DNA from: Schizochytrium sp. CCTCC M209059
Lineage: Eukaryota > Sar > Bigyra > Thraustochytrida > Thraustochytriidae
Direction of reading: 5' to 3'
Assembly: GCA_000818945.1 (NCBI GenBank)
Contig: KN805371.1
Coordinates: 866,666 to 930,665, forward strand
DNA length: 64,000 nt
The notes under the pieces: generated by a model
What the model was told of the DNA's origin: nothing
Database searches by the model: none
What the model saw: the letters and a program-made list of their open reading frames with translations, nothing else
In this document: positions 18,596 through 27,545 of the stretch, in pieces
Numbering within the stretch: the stretch's first letter is position 1
Layout of the letters: each line of letters begins with the position of its first letter
Translations under genes and position numbers: made by a program

Positions 18596-19906
18596 TTAGT
18601 ATTTGCGCTGGCGAGAAGTCGAGTTAAAGAGCTCGCGACGGATCTCGGGGGTAATCATGTGATGAAAGTGCTGCTTGAGCAGCGGCTTGAGCGCCTCCTT
18701 TTGTTCGTCAGTCATGACAGTCTTGTAGCGCTGAGCAAAAACCAAAAGACTCTGGTGCCAGAGAACGGGAAGACGGCGCGTCTCGTCCCGGAAGGCGACA
18801 AAGTGCACGACGAGCTGGTCGACGACCTTGTACGGGAGCGAGTACTTTTTATCAAGAAGAACGCGCAAAAACAGAGACGTAGCGCCGGAATAAGGCATCG
18901 AGGCCATCTTAAGCATGGCGGCTGCTGAATCGAGCATGGGGATGGACACCTTAGACAGGACGCTGCCAATAATGGCGGCCTCACGAAGCGTGCAATCCTG
19001 ACCCTCGCAGAGTGGGAGGAGGATTCCCTTGAAGAACGCCTTGGACCTGTACATACTCTTTTTCAAGGCCATGTACAAGTGATAGTTAAGTTTCTTGTTG
19101 CTCTGGATGTCGTCGCGGACGGCGGGCAGCAGCACCAGCGCGTAAAAGCGCTGAGCCATTTTGTCGTTGAGGTTCGAGGCAAAAAGGCGCGTAGCTGCGC
19201 GCATGGCCTGCGGCGACCACTCATCCGGGTCAGTGTGGTAAAGGACCTCTTCCCAGTTGCGCAGCGCGGGAACGATCTTGAAGGCCTTGGGGATCTTGCC
19301 CGCGCGATAGCGCGAAAGCAACTTGCCAATGCTTTGGTACACCTCGATCAGACGCGGGTTCAGGCCAGACTCGCGGCGTTCTTCCTTCGCCTGGGCAATC
19401 TCCTCGGCGGCTGCCTCCTTTTCCTTAATTTTCTCCATGATGATATCGGCGAGTGTGCGTCGAGCGGGTTTGTCCTTGTTCATGAAGGCCTCGAGAACGC
19501 GTTCATCTTCGGCGTCGACCTTGAGATTGGCAAATTCGTCTTGGTTAAGGTACTCGACCTCGTACTCCTCATCCTCTTCGTCGTCGCTGCCACCGGCGCC
19601 AAAGGGCAGGTCATCATCGGAGTCGACATGGCCCTTGGCATCACTGGCCTGGCGGTTCTTGGCACGGGCCTCCTTTTCCTCTTCGAGCTGTTCGCGCGCG
19701 ACACTGAGAATCTTACGGCTCAGGTCCGCCGAGACCATGCCTTCAATCTCTGCCTCTTCGCCCTCCATCTTTTCGCGTACGCGCCGTTTGCCTTGCCGGT
19801 TCTTGCGCTCCGGGGCCACCTGTTTTTTCGCCTCGTCGGCGACAATCTGGTTGCCGAGCGGCGCGTGCCGCTGCGCGTGCGCGCGATCCCGCTTTGTCTT
19901 GGGCAT
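18596..19906 (-). CDS. Bystin (Enp1-type ribosome biogenesis factor)
   Basis: A 436-residue bystin, the nucleolar/cytoplasmic factor needed for 20S pre-rRNA processing and 40S subunit export. Length matches animal bystin (about 437). The N-terminal third is basic then acidic (DSDDDLPF, EDEEYEVEY), as in the family. The helical bystin domain (about 120-430) includes RTLADIIMEKIKEKE, the LSRYRAGKIPKAFKIVPAL segment, WSPQAMRAATRLF, the NYHLYMALKKSMYRSKAFFKG segment and RRLPVLWHQSLLVFAQRYK. All are landmark blocks. The ATG at 19906 gives MPKTKRDR, the expected start; upstream in-frame codons are low-complexity. Its divergent neighbour is the CULT-domain gene. Confidence 0.96.
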   Translation of the reverse strand: MPKTKRDRAHAQRHAPLGNQIVADEAKKQVAPERKNRQGKRRVREKMEGEEAEIEGMVSADLSRKILSVAREQLEEEKEARAKNRQASDAKGHVDSDDDLPFGAGGSDDEEDEEYEVEYLNQDEFANLKVDAEDERVLEAFMNKDKPARRTLADIIMEKIKEKEAAAEEIAQAKEERRESGLNPRLIEVYQSIGKLLSRYRAGKIPKAFKIVPALRNWEEVLYHTDPDEWSPQAMRAATRLFASNLNDKMAQRFYALVLLPAVRDDIQSNKKLNYHLYMALKKSMYRSKAFFKGILLPLCEGQDCTLREAAIIGSVLSKVSIPMLDSAAAMLKMASMPYSGATSLFLRVLLDKKYSLPYKVVDQLVVHFVAFRDETRRLPVLWHQSLLVFAQRYKTVMTDEQKEALKPLLKQHFHHMITPEIRRELFNSTSRQRKY

Positions 19907-20792
19907 GGCGCAGCCCTTGCGTCGTTCTCCCGCGCCTTCTCGCTGTCTCCGCTGTCGTTGGCGCGCTCCCGCGAGGCTTGCACGCACGCGAATGAATGAA
20001 TGAATGAATGAATGATGACCGAGCGAACGAACTCGGGTCTCAACCAGCCAGCCAATGCTTGCCTGCGCAACCCAATTTGATAATTCCCGTCTAGTAGTAT
20101 AGTAGGAATACTAGTAGTTGTGGAAGACAGGCTAAAAGAACTGGAACCGGAATGGCTGTGGCTTTGTGTGACCACTCCCGAGCCACTTCTACTTTTAGTT
20201 TTAGAACAGAAATAGAGCGATAGACTTGCTTGCTTCAATTTCGTCGGCCAAATGAGATGGAAAAAAACCATGGAATACCTTTTATGAAGGTGAGAATGCA
20301 CACCCGAAGATCACAATGGAGTCCTTTCAAATGTCTTTCTACTTTGTTAACACTCTTCTCTCCTCGTCTCAATTCCCTCCTCGTGTATGAGGTCCGATCA
20401 AGCATGTTTGTATCACCTTGGCTTTCTGTCCAATTTCGAGACGAAGGCGCAGAACGCGCACGATGACTCGTCTCGAACCTTTCCCGCCTTTCTCGTAACT
20501 TTTTGCTCACATGTCTCACATGTCTTCCTCGCACTCAAGCAAGCTTGAGACGTTGAAAGTCATCAGCCAGCTAGCTTCTCTCCGGAGGCATCATTATGAG
20601 GAAACACGAAAGCTCCAAGGCGTGGCGAGTTCAACAAATACAGCAATTTGTGTGGGAACCGGGAACGGATAAGTATTTATTGTAAGCGCAAGATGCTGGT
20701 GCTCCTTGGGTGATAGGCCTATACGTATTACTACACAGGTGCATGCTCGGAGCGAGAATTCCTGACAGCAGACAGAATCGAAAGCAAGGAGA
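19907..20792. other. Intergenic between divergent bystin and CULT-domain genes
   Basis: Contains an AATG tandem run at about 19990-20014 and a TAGGCCTA copy at 20714-20721, 72 bp before the CULT-domain start. No gene seen. Promoters of both genes must lie here. Confidence 0.6.
20714..20721. promoter_or_regulatory. TAGGCCTA palindrome near CULT-gene start
   Basis: The closest such palindrome to any start codon in the window, 72 bp upstream of 20793. Its function is unproven. Confidence 0.3.
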
Positions 20793-21270
20793 ATGACGGT
20801 CCTACGCGGATGGCCAGCGACCGGGAGAGCGTCGGTGGCATGGCTGGCAGTCCTGGCAGTACTGCTGGCCCTGCTGGCTGGCGCTCACGGCGAGACGGCA
20901 GCAACAAATAGTGATCAGAACTTGCTCGAAGCTGATGAAGATCGCGGGGAGCGGATCCGATGTCGAGCGTGCGGCGCGGCGCTCTCGGAGCTCGACGACG
21001 TAGTTGACCTGACGAACAAGGATCTGGTGCACACTGTCGTACATGGCGAGCTTCCTGTTCATGCCTTTGTCAATCCGGAGGGGTCCAAATTTGAGGTTGC
21101 GACGGTGCGTGACGCCTCCGTGACGGCAACAGGACCTTGGTCTTCGGACGCCACCTTTTTTCACAATTACGAATGGAAAGTGATTCGCTGTACTCGCTGC
21201 GGAATGCAGATTGGCTGGTGGTATCGCGTTGACCCGCAGGGGGCCTGTGCTGCCGCACATCCAAATCTTG

Positions 21271-21307
<37 letters not shown>

Positions 21308-22160
21308 CGAACATGATCATGACCACGATGGCCACATTGGCCATGACCACGAACAGGATCACCATCGCCAGCGCGACCTTCCTCAGTCCAGCGCTACAGA
21401 GTCCAAACAACCTGCTCAAACTGCCAAAGCCCTCGCACAAGAGGAATCGCGTCATGCATCGATCTCTACTTCACACGAGGATAGTGCAAACATTCAATGG
21501 GTGCTAGAGAGTCTGGAAAATGTTTGCCTCGAAAAAGATCTTGGTGATCATGTGCTTGAATGGTGCTACGAAAAGGCAGCACAAGTGCGAAAGAAGGCGA
21601 CAGACGCTGTGGTTCAGATCCTTGGCACGCAGCAGAGCCTTTTTCAAGGCCGGCTAAGCGAGGCACCAGCGCATGAGCTTGGAGGTAAGCCACGACCGTA
21701 CTTTCCCATCCAGCTCACGCGTGGCTCGAGCTGCAATTTTGATGAGGACCATCAGAACTCGGCGCAGATTCACCTCATGTGCTGCGACTCTTTTCCTGCG
21801 ACGCGTCACACGGTTGACAGACTTCAGAGGAAGCATATGCGAATCGAGCAGGCCCGCTCGCGTCGTCCATGCACCTTTGAGCTTTACGTTTGTGTGCCAC
21901 GTATCTGTTTGGTTCCTCCCTTTGCAATTTTGCGCCAGCAGCTTTCGACAAAGGCCAGCGGTAACTCGATGACAAGGTCATCGCCCGCGGTAGTCGAAAG
22001 TACCACCTCTGCGCAGCAAGGCAAGGTCGCGAACGAGTTTTCAAAAGCAATGGCAAAGGCGTGTCCCTTGCAAAACTTTTACGGTCTCATTCGCGAGCAC
22101 ATTATCGTCGACGGCGCACAAGATGCGCTCTGGATGAAAGACTTGAAGTTTGCACTCTGA
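20793..22160 (+). CDS. Secreted CULT-domain protein with inserted MRH-like lectin domain
   Basis: 455 residues. A signal peptide spans about 1-33 (hydrophobic Leu/Ala/Val core ending AGAHG). A CULT domain, the thalidomide-binding fold of cereblon, begins at about 55: zinc pairs Cys57/60 and Cys133/136, NPEG at 94-97, the TFFHNYEW block and IGWWY. The last CULT strand normally follows within about 15 residues as FWGL-x-R; here a matching NFYGLIREHI sits at 428-437, so ~280 residues seem inserted. The insert holds a His tract (161-172, encoded by CAT repeats) with HDHDH extensions. Next come residues about 243-375 that fit an MRH/PRKCSH-type domain: Cys245, Cys258, Cys314, Cys330/331, Cys360, Cys372, with the CTFELYVCVPRIC ending. 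MRH domains (OS-9, glucosidase II beta) bind N-glycans in the ER. No KDEL is seen. The CULT call is firm; the MRH call is moderate. Confidence 0.75.
21270..21306. repeat. CAT trinucleotide run (His tract)
   Basis: About 12 CAT codons in frame inside the CULT-MRH gene give a run of His. Its length may vary between strains. Confidence 0.9.
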
Positions 22161-22531
22161 TTGATCCCGTGCGACATTCCAATTGTAAGTATATGTTTTT
22201 GAGATGTTCGCAAGCGTACGAGTCGCTTCTTGCAAGTTATACTGCGTTTGTCCTCCCCCCACCCGCAAGCTTAAGACATAGCCTGCGCACCTGCCTGCCT
22301 GCCTGCCTGCTTACCTGTCAAGAGAGAATATGATCCAGCGCTACATCCCTTACAAATCGATCATATCAATTAACCTCAAAAATTGAAATGAGAGTGCGCT
22401 GGCAACAAGAAATAGCCCCAAGCGCGCTACACAGAATGCAGAATGCCGCGGCGCAAAGAAGAACTTTGAAAAGTGAATGAAAGAGCCCAGTGAACATGCA
22501 AAGCAAACACAGAAATTGATTGGCTTCACAC
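22161..22531. other. Short intergenic, convergent
   Basis: Between the 3' ends of the CULT-MRH gene and the minus-strand membrane protein. A GCCT run at about 22287-22312 is the only structure seen. Confidence 0.6.
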
Positions 22532-23218
22532 CTAGACAAAAATGGCAAAGGGGTTCTTATCGTCGCTGAGAATGAGCTGGCATGAGGCATAGATTCCCAA
22601 GAGGGGGAAGACCATCCAAATGATGTTGGTGCAAATGACCATGGAGAAAATCTGGAACGGAGTCGAGCCGTGGTCGTTCCAACGCCTGTGCACGCAGTAT
22701 TGCATAAAGTAGAGTACTGTGCCATAAAATCCTTGGTAGAAACTAAAGAGGCCGATGATGCCCAAGACGCGGGCAGGCATGAGCTTTTCCTGGAGCGTCA
22801 TGCCAACGGCGAAGATGAGCGAAGGAACGAGCATGGTGAATCCATTGCCGATGTCGATCGCCCAACCGTAGGAGTGCGTATCGGCATACGAGCGGTCGAC
22901 CAGCGCGTATGTAGACCAAACTTGGGTCCAGAAGGAGGGCGTCAGGGCCTGGGCGAGGCTCGCCTCCTCAAAGAGGAAAAAGCTGCCAATGTAGCCACGT
23001 TCGACCTTTTTCTTGCGTCCATCAAACTCAGCCTTGATCTTGTCTATATAGAAGAAGAGGACGATCTCCCACAAGCAAATGAGCACGTTGATGCTCAGGA
23101 ACAACGCAAGCGCCGTTTGCAGGGGTTGCAGAAGTACACCGTGCTCCACATGGTGCCAGGCCACCAGACTAGCAAAGAGTCCGCCGACAAAGATGACGAC
23201 GTAGCCAAAGGCGATCAT
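22532..23218 (-). CDS. Multi-pass membrane protein, possibly EXPERA-like
   Basis: A 228-residue protein starting at the first ATG (23218); codons before it are open only back to a TAG. About six hydrophobic helices are visible: residues 1-22, 38-60, 115-140, 150-165, 170-185 and 195-220. The order of motifs (a TM with WE, then FW..W..YALVDRSY, then a helix, then a TM with YGTVLYF) recalls EXPERA-domain proteins (emopamil-binding protein, TM6SF2, Sigma-2 receptor), which act on or sense sterols in the ER. The similarity is by eye and weak, so a generic membrane-protein name is safer. Confidence 0.55.
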   Translation of the reverse strand: MIAFGYVVIFVGGLFASLVAWHHVEHGVLLQPLQTALALFLSINVLICLWEIVLFFYIDKIKAEFDGRKKKVERGYIGSFFLFEEASLAQALTPSFWTQVWSTYALVDRSYADTHSYGWAIDIGNGFTMLVPSLIFAVGMTLQEKLMPARVLGIIGLFSFYQGFYGTVLYFMQYCVHRRWNDHGSTPFQIFSMVICTNIIWMVFPLLGIYASCQLILSDDKNPFAIFV

Positions 23219-23920
23219 GGTATCCAACGCCGCGCCACCCTTGTGCACGCGCTATGCTTGTCCTTCCCCTCGAAGGCGCCGCTGCAGCAACGATGGCTAG
23301 GTGTTTGTTTGTTGTAGCACACGCGTCGGCAACACTTGCTGCAAGCGCAAACGAATGCCCTCACATTTACGGTATTCGTGACGGCGCAAACAGATTCGCA
23401 GACACCTAAATTTTATATTCAAGTGCCCCAATGCACCAGTGGCGCATTTTGAGCTGGTGTAGTACGTATTATGGTCGAGCCTCGTAAGCTGAAGCTGCCC
23501 TGCCGTGGGCCTTGCGTTGGTTCTACTTACTTTTCGTTTTGTTGCGTTGTCAAGAGACATGCAGACAAACCCAAGGCAGACAGATCCATGACACAAAGAG
23601 TTGATATTGTTGCATACCAGAAAGCACATGCACCGCTGCTGATGTATGGATTTCTCTTTTGCAAAAATATGGATCCGCCACTTCTTCTTTTTTTCTTTGT
23701 TTCTTTGTTTCTTCAAGGAGCAACATGCTTCCGGAACTTTAGAAATTGATGCTCTGATGATTGTGAACTGGTTGTCCGTTCATTTTATTTTTTTTTTGCA
23801 TAGCTGAGCGCTCCAGAGCGGATCTAAGTTGAGTTGAGCTGCGGACCTTCCTTTACGAAGTTCGTGATCGAGTGAGCTGGCCAGTGGATTGGTCGACGAA
23901 TGGATGAATGGATGCATGGA

Positions 23921-23963
23921 TGAATGAATGAATGAATGAATGAATGAATGAATGAATGAATGA
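23921..23963. repeat. (AATG)n tandem run
   Basis: About ten AATG units. A similar shorter run occurs at 19990-20014. Confidence 0.9.
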
Positions 23964-25210
23964 TCGAGCACTTTCCCGGCATGCTCTCAAGAAGTGATGC
24001 AGCTGCGTTTTCAAGTTGCAGCGAGTGAGGTTTATCGATGACCAGGCAGCCTTCCCTCTGGACCTGTGCGCATCAATACAGACGATAGCAGCAGCGAAGG
24101 CTCTCGTCCCTACGCTCCTCGCCTTCCACGACCCCCTATCGTCCTCGCTCTGAAGGAAGACAAATATTCTCGTCCTTCTCCGCCTTCATCCAGCCACAAA
24201 AGAAAAGCCTCCTTCGCCCAAACTATTTCCTTCCAACCCTTGAAACGAATCCTCCGCGCTGTCGCTGTCGCTCTCGCCCTCCTTCTCCGCGAACGGCGGC
24301 CGCTTCCGTGGCTCGTCAAGAAAGACCGCGGCGGTCGCAGGCCCCCAACCGGAGGCCCCCAATCGCCCCCCTCGGCGAATCCGCGTCTCGCCGCGGCGAG
24401 TCGTTAGTTCGTGTTGCTGCTTGCTTACAGTTAGCTGCAGTGGCGTACGCGGGGAAGCCGCGGCCGCTCCGCCCCGGCCACGCGCGCGAGCGAAGCTGGC
24501 AAGGCCGCGGCCGCAGGCGAGAGAGACGGGGCCGGCGCGGCTCGTCACCGCCTTCACGCGTCGGCCGCCGGCGCGTGCGCGCCAGGATCGGAGGCGATCC
24601 GCGGCGGCGTGGCGGGTCCGCTGGCCGAGGCGGACTCGGATTCGCAGGTGTCGCGTGCACCAACCACCGCGATATACTCGTCACGGTCTCGCGGTTCTTT
24701 CTATCTATATCACTGGTGGTCGAAGCGCCACGACACGACGACGATCTTGAAAGGAAGAAAGAAAGATAGAGAGAAAGAAGGAACGAAGGAGAGAGGCGAA
24801 GAAAGGCCGTTCTCGACCGCGGGATGCCTGTGTTCAAGGTTCCGGTCCAGGGGCGGCCAGGATCACCTCCGCCCAGGCTGCGCAGGAGAGAGAGCCGTGC
24901 GTGCCTGCTGGCAGCCGCGGACGGCCTGCGCGTGAAGGCGGCCAGCTGCCTGCAGACAGAGGCGAGGCGAGGCGAGGCGCGCAGAGAAGACGCGCAAGGG
25001 TGCAGACCACGGTGGCGGAGGAGGTGCGCGCTGGGAGGTAGTTAGTGAGCGAGCGAGCTTTCTCCATTTATAGTAGGCCTACTCACGGTTCGTTGGGAAG
25101 GAAGCAGGGAAGGAAAGTAGAAACGGCCGCGGGCCAATCGAGATCCGCCCGAGCGACAGTGACCTTTCATTATCCGGGCACGCGCGACGACGCGGCCTCG
25201 CGCTGCCTTC

Positions 25211-25260
25211 CTTGGCTTGGCTTGGCTTGGCTTGGCTTGGCTTGGCTTGGCTTGGCTTGG
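25211..25260. repeat. (CTTGG)10 pentamer repeat
   Basis: Ten perfect CTTGG units read directly. Confidence 0.95.
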
Positions 25261-26082
25261 CTTGCCTCAAGTTGGCTTACTCTGTACATCGCACGTGTCG
25301 CACACGGCTTGGATGGTGGATGGCTATAAAGGGATAGAAGGATAGAAGGATGGATGGCGGTGGGACGCAAAGAGGAGAGACCCGGTCGGGGAAGAGACGG
25401 AAGTTCAAACCGGACACTGGCAGACGAATACACAAACACACACACCCACCCAAGCAAACAAACAAACAAATAAAATGCATGAAATAAACAATCTGTGCAG
25501 TGCCACTGCAGGCTTCTTCTTTTCCTCCTTTCTTGGTCCGCGTCATCGTATCCTCCGCCAGCGCCGTCCACTTCCTCTCCGCGCCTGCCGCCGCTCCCGC
25601 CGGCAGCCCTTCCGAGGTCGCGCGGCGCTCCTCGCGCGCAATCGCGTGCGTTCGTGCATGCGTGCGTGCGCGGCGGTGACGAGCGAGGGAGCAAGGGAAG
25701 GAAGGAGAAGGACGGAGGAGCAAGTTACAAACGGCGCGCTCATCAGCCAGCTGCAGCATCTCGGCCTGGCAGGCGGGACGCGCGACCTGCGTCCCACTAC
25801 GAGACGGGATGCGTCCGTCCCCTCTGCGAAGGCGGCTGGTCGGTCCAGAAGGGTGCGGCAGAGGGGCAGAGAGGGGAGAAAGATAGAAGAAAGAAGGAAA
25901 GAAAAAGAAAGGGGCGCGGCGTGATCAGCTTCAGCCGCGGCTCCGGATCGCAACTTGCAGTTGAAGGCAGCAGGAGCAGAAGCCACGCGAGGCAAACCCC
26001 AAACGAGGATCGAGAAGAAGAAGAAGAAGAAGAAAGGAAGCAGGCAAGCAAGCAACAGCGACCAAGCAAGCAAGCAAGCAAG

Positions 26083-27165
26083 ATGCTCTCGCACGTGAGC
26101 CGCTCGCTGCGCGTCCGCGTGGCGCCCAACGCCCGCCAGATGTCGCGCAGGCTGCTCAACGCCGAGGCGGCCTCCGGCAAGGGCGCCGTGCCGCCCCCGA
26201 GCGGCGACGGCGAGAAGCAAGGCGGCAGCAGCGCCGCGCCCCTCGCCGCCGCCGCCGCCGCGATCGGTGCTGGTGGATACTACTACTACACGACACAGGA
26301 GGTGGCTGCCCCTGCGGCGCCCAAGGTCGACTACAAGAAGGTCGCTGAAGATGTCGCCGACGTCCTCGACGACGAGTCCCACGACGATGGCTCCTTCGGC
26401 CCCGTCCTCGTGCGCCTCGGATGGCACAGCAGTGGCACCTACGACAAGAACTCCAAGGACGGCGGCAGTGACGGCTCTGGCATGCGCTTCGCGCCCGAGT
26501 CCAAGTGGGGCGCCAACGCCGGCCTCCACAAGGCTCGCGCCGTAATGGAGAAGATCAAGTCCAAGCACCCCGAAATCACTTACTCTGATCTCTGGATCCT
26601 CGCCGCCAACGCCGCCATCGAGGAGATGGGCGGCCCCCACATCCCCTTCCGCGCCGGCCGCACGGACAAGACCGAGGAGAAGTGCACCCCTCTCCCCGAC
26701 GGCCGTCTCCCCGACGCCGACGGCCGCGACCACAAGGACGCCCCCGCCGACCACCTCCGCGACATCTTCTACCGCATGGGCTTCAACGACCAGGAGATCG
26801 TCGCCCTTGCCGGCGCCCACGCCCTCGGCCGCTGCCACACCGAGAACTCTGGCTACTGGGGACCCTGGACCAACGCCCCTACCACCTTTTCCAACGAGTT
26901 CTTTCGCCTGCTCATTGAGGAGAAGTGGACCCCCAAGAAGAAGCACGAGGGCAAAGCCTGGACTGGCCCCTTCCAGTATGAGGACCCCTCTGGCAAGCTC
27001 ATGATGCTCCCCACCGATATCGCTCTCATTCAGGACAAGGCCATGCGCCCTTTCGTTGAGAAATACGCCAAGGACGAGGAGGCCTTCTTCGAGGACTTTG
27101 CCAAGGCCTGGACCAAGCTTACCGAGAACGGCTGCAAGAACCTCACTGCTGAGCCCGTCTGGTAA
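26083..27165 (+). CDS. Mitochondrial cytochrome c peroxidase
   Basis: A 360-residue class I heme peroxidase, the same length as yeast CCP1. It reduces H2O2 with electrons from cytochrome c in the intermembrane space. The N-terminus is an Arg-rich presequence (MLSHVSRSLRVRV) followed by an Ala/Gly helix at about 52-66, the bipartite signal expected for that compartment. Distal heme residues are Arg111, Trp114 and His115 (LVRLGWHSSG). The proximal His246 is in LAGAHALGRCH, and the radical-site Trp262 is in GYWGPW. At the place where ascorbate peroxidases have the ascorbate-contact Arg, this protein has Asn255, as in cytochrome c peroxidase. Start chosen at 26083; upstream in-frame codons are AAGCA/GAAG repeats. 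Strong C-ending codon bias suggests good expression. Confidence 0.93.
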   Translation: MLSHVSRSLRVRVAPNARQMSRRLLNAEAASGKGAVPPPSGDGEKQGGSSAAPLAAAAAAIGAGGYYYYTTQEVAAPAAPKVDYKKVAEDVADVLDDESHDDGSFGPVLVRLGWHSSGTYDKNSKDGGSDGSGMRFAPESKWGANAGLHKARAVMEKIKSKHPEITYSDLWILAANAAIEEMGGPHIPFRAGRTDKTEEKCTPLPDGRLPDADGRDHKDAPADHLRDIFYRMGFNDQEIVALAGAHALGRCHTENSGYWGPWTNAPTTFSNEFFRLLIEEKWTPKKKHEGKAWTGPFQYEDPSGKLMMLPTDIALIQDKAMRPFVEKYAKDEEAFFEDFAKAWTKLTENGCKNLTAEPVW

Positions 27166-27545
27166 ACAACCGAAAACACCCCCCCTCCTCCTCCCTTCTT
27201 CTCATTCTCCACGAACAACCACAAGCCGCTCCTTGATCCGCCTTCGTATGTCCGTCCATCAGTCAGTCGGTTGGTCAGTCACCACCACTTCGCATCACGA
27301 TCATATGCGAAGCAAGCAAGCGATCATGTCACGTCATTCATTATCTCTGAAAGTGACCTCGCGAGCGGGTCGCAGCAAAAGAAAAGAAATGATTGGGTAA
27401 AAAGACCCCCCCCCCCCCCCCCCCCTTTTTTTACGCACTCGTTCGCTCGCGAGGACAACATAAGTAATTTTTCGTCAAGTATTCAACATTTTGAATTTAC
27501 AGCAATGAAAGAGAAGTCAGCAAGACCCCCCCCGCATCCCATGTC
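27166..27545. other. Intergenic with poly-C run
   Basis: Convergent gene ends. A run of 20 C at 27406-27425 is followed by T. A second shorter C run is near 27526. Nothing else seen. Confidence 0.6.

Larger units (their letters stand above)
23219..26082. other. Long intergenic region with low-complexity sequence
   Basis: Nearly 2.9 kb between divergent genes. It contains an AATG run at about 23921-23963, GC-rich Arg-coding simple sequence at 24400-25030, a TAGGCCTA copy at 25074-25081, ten perfect CTTGG pentamers at 25211-25260, and GAAG/AAGCA repeats leading up to the peroxidase ATG. Many long frames cross the GC-rich part on both strands, but all are Arg/Pro/Ser-rich and lack motifs. I support no gene here. 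Confidence 0.6.

Noticed and set aside
21270..21306. His tract as a cloning-tag contaminant
   Set aside because: The tract lies inside a continuous native gene with irregular His/Asp extensions and normal flanks; it is a CAT microsatellite.
24066..25045. Several 70-170-codon frames in the GC-rich intergenic region
   Set aside because: Arg/Pro/Ser-rich on every frame and both strands, no motif, no consistent start; typical of GC-rich simple sequence.
25543..26946. 467-codon open frame antisense to cytochrome c peroxidase
   Set aside because: Same cause: codon bias of the true gene leaves the opposite strand free of stops.
26083..27165. Ascorbate peroxidase as the name of the class I peroxidase
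   Set aside because: The ascorbate-contact Arg is Asn255 here, and the N-terminus is of the intermembrane-space type.
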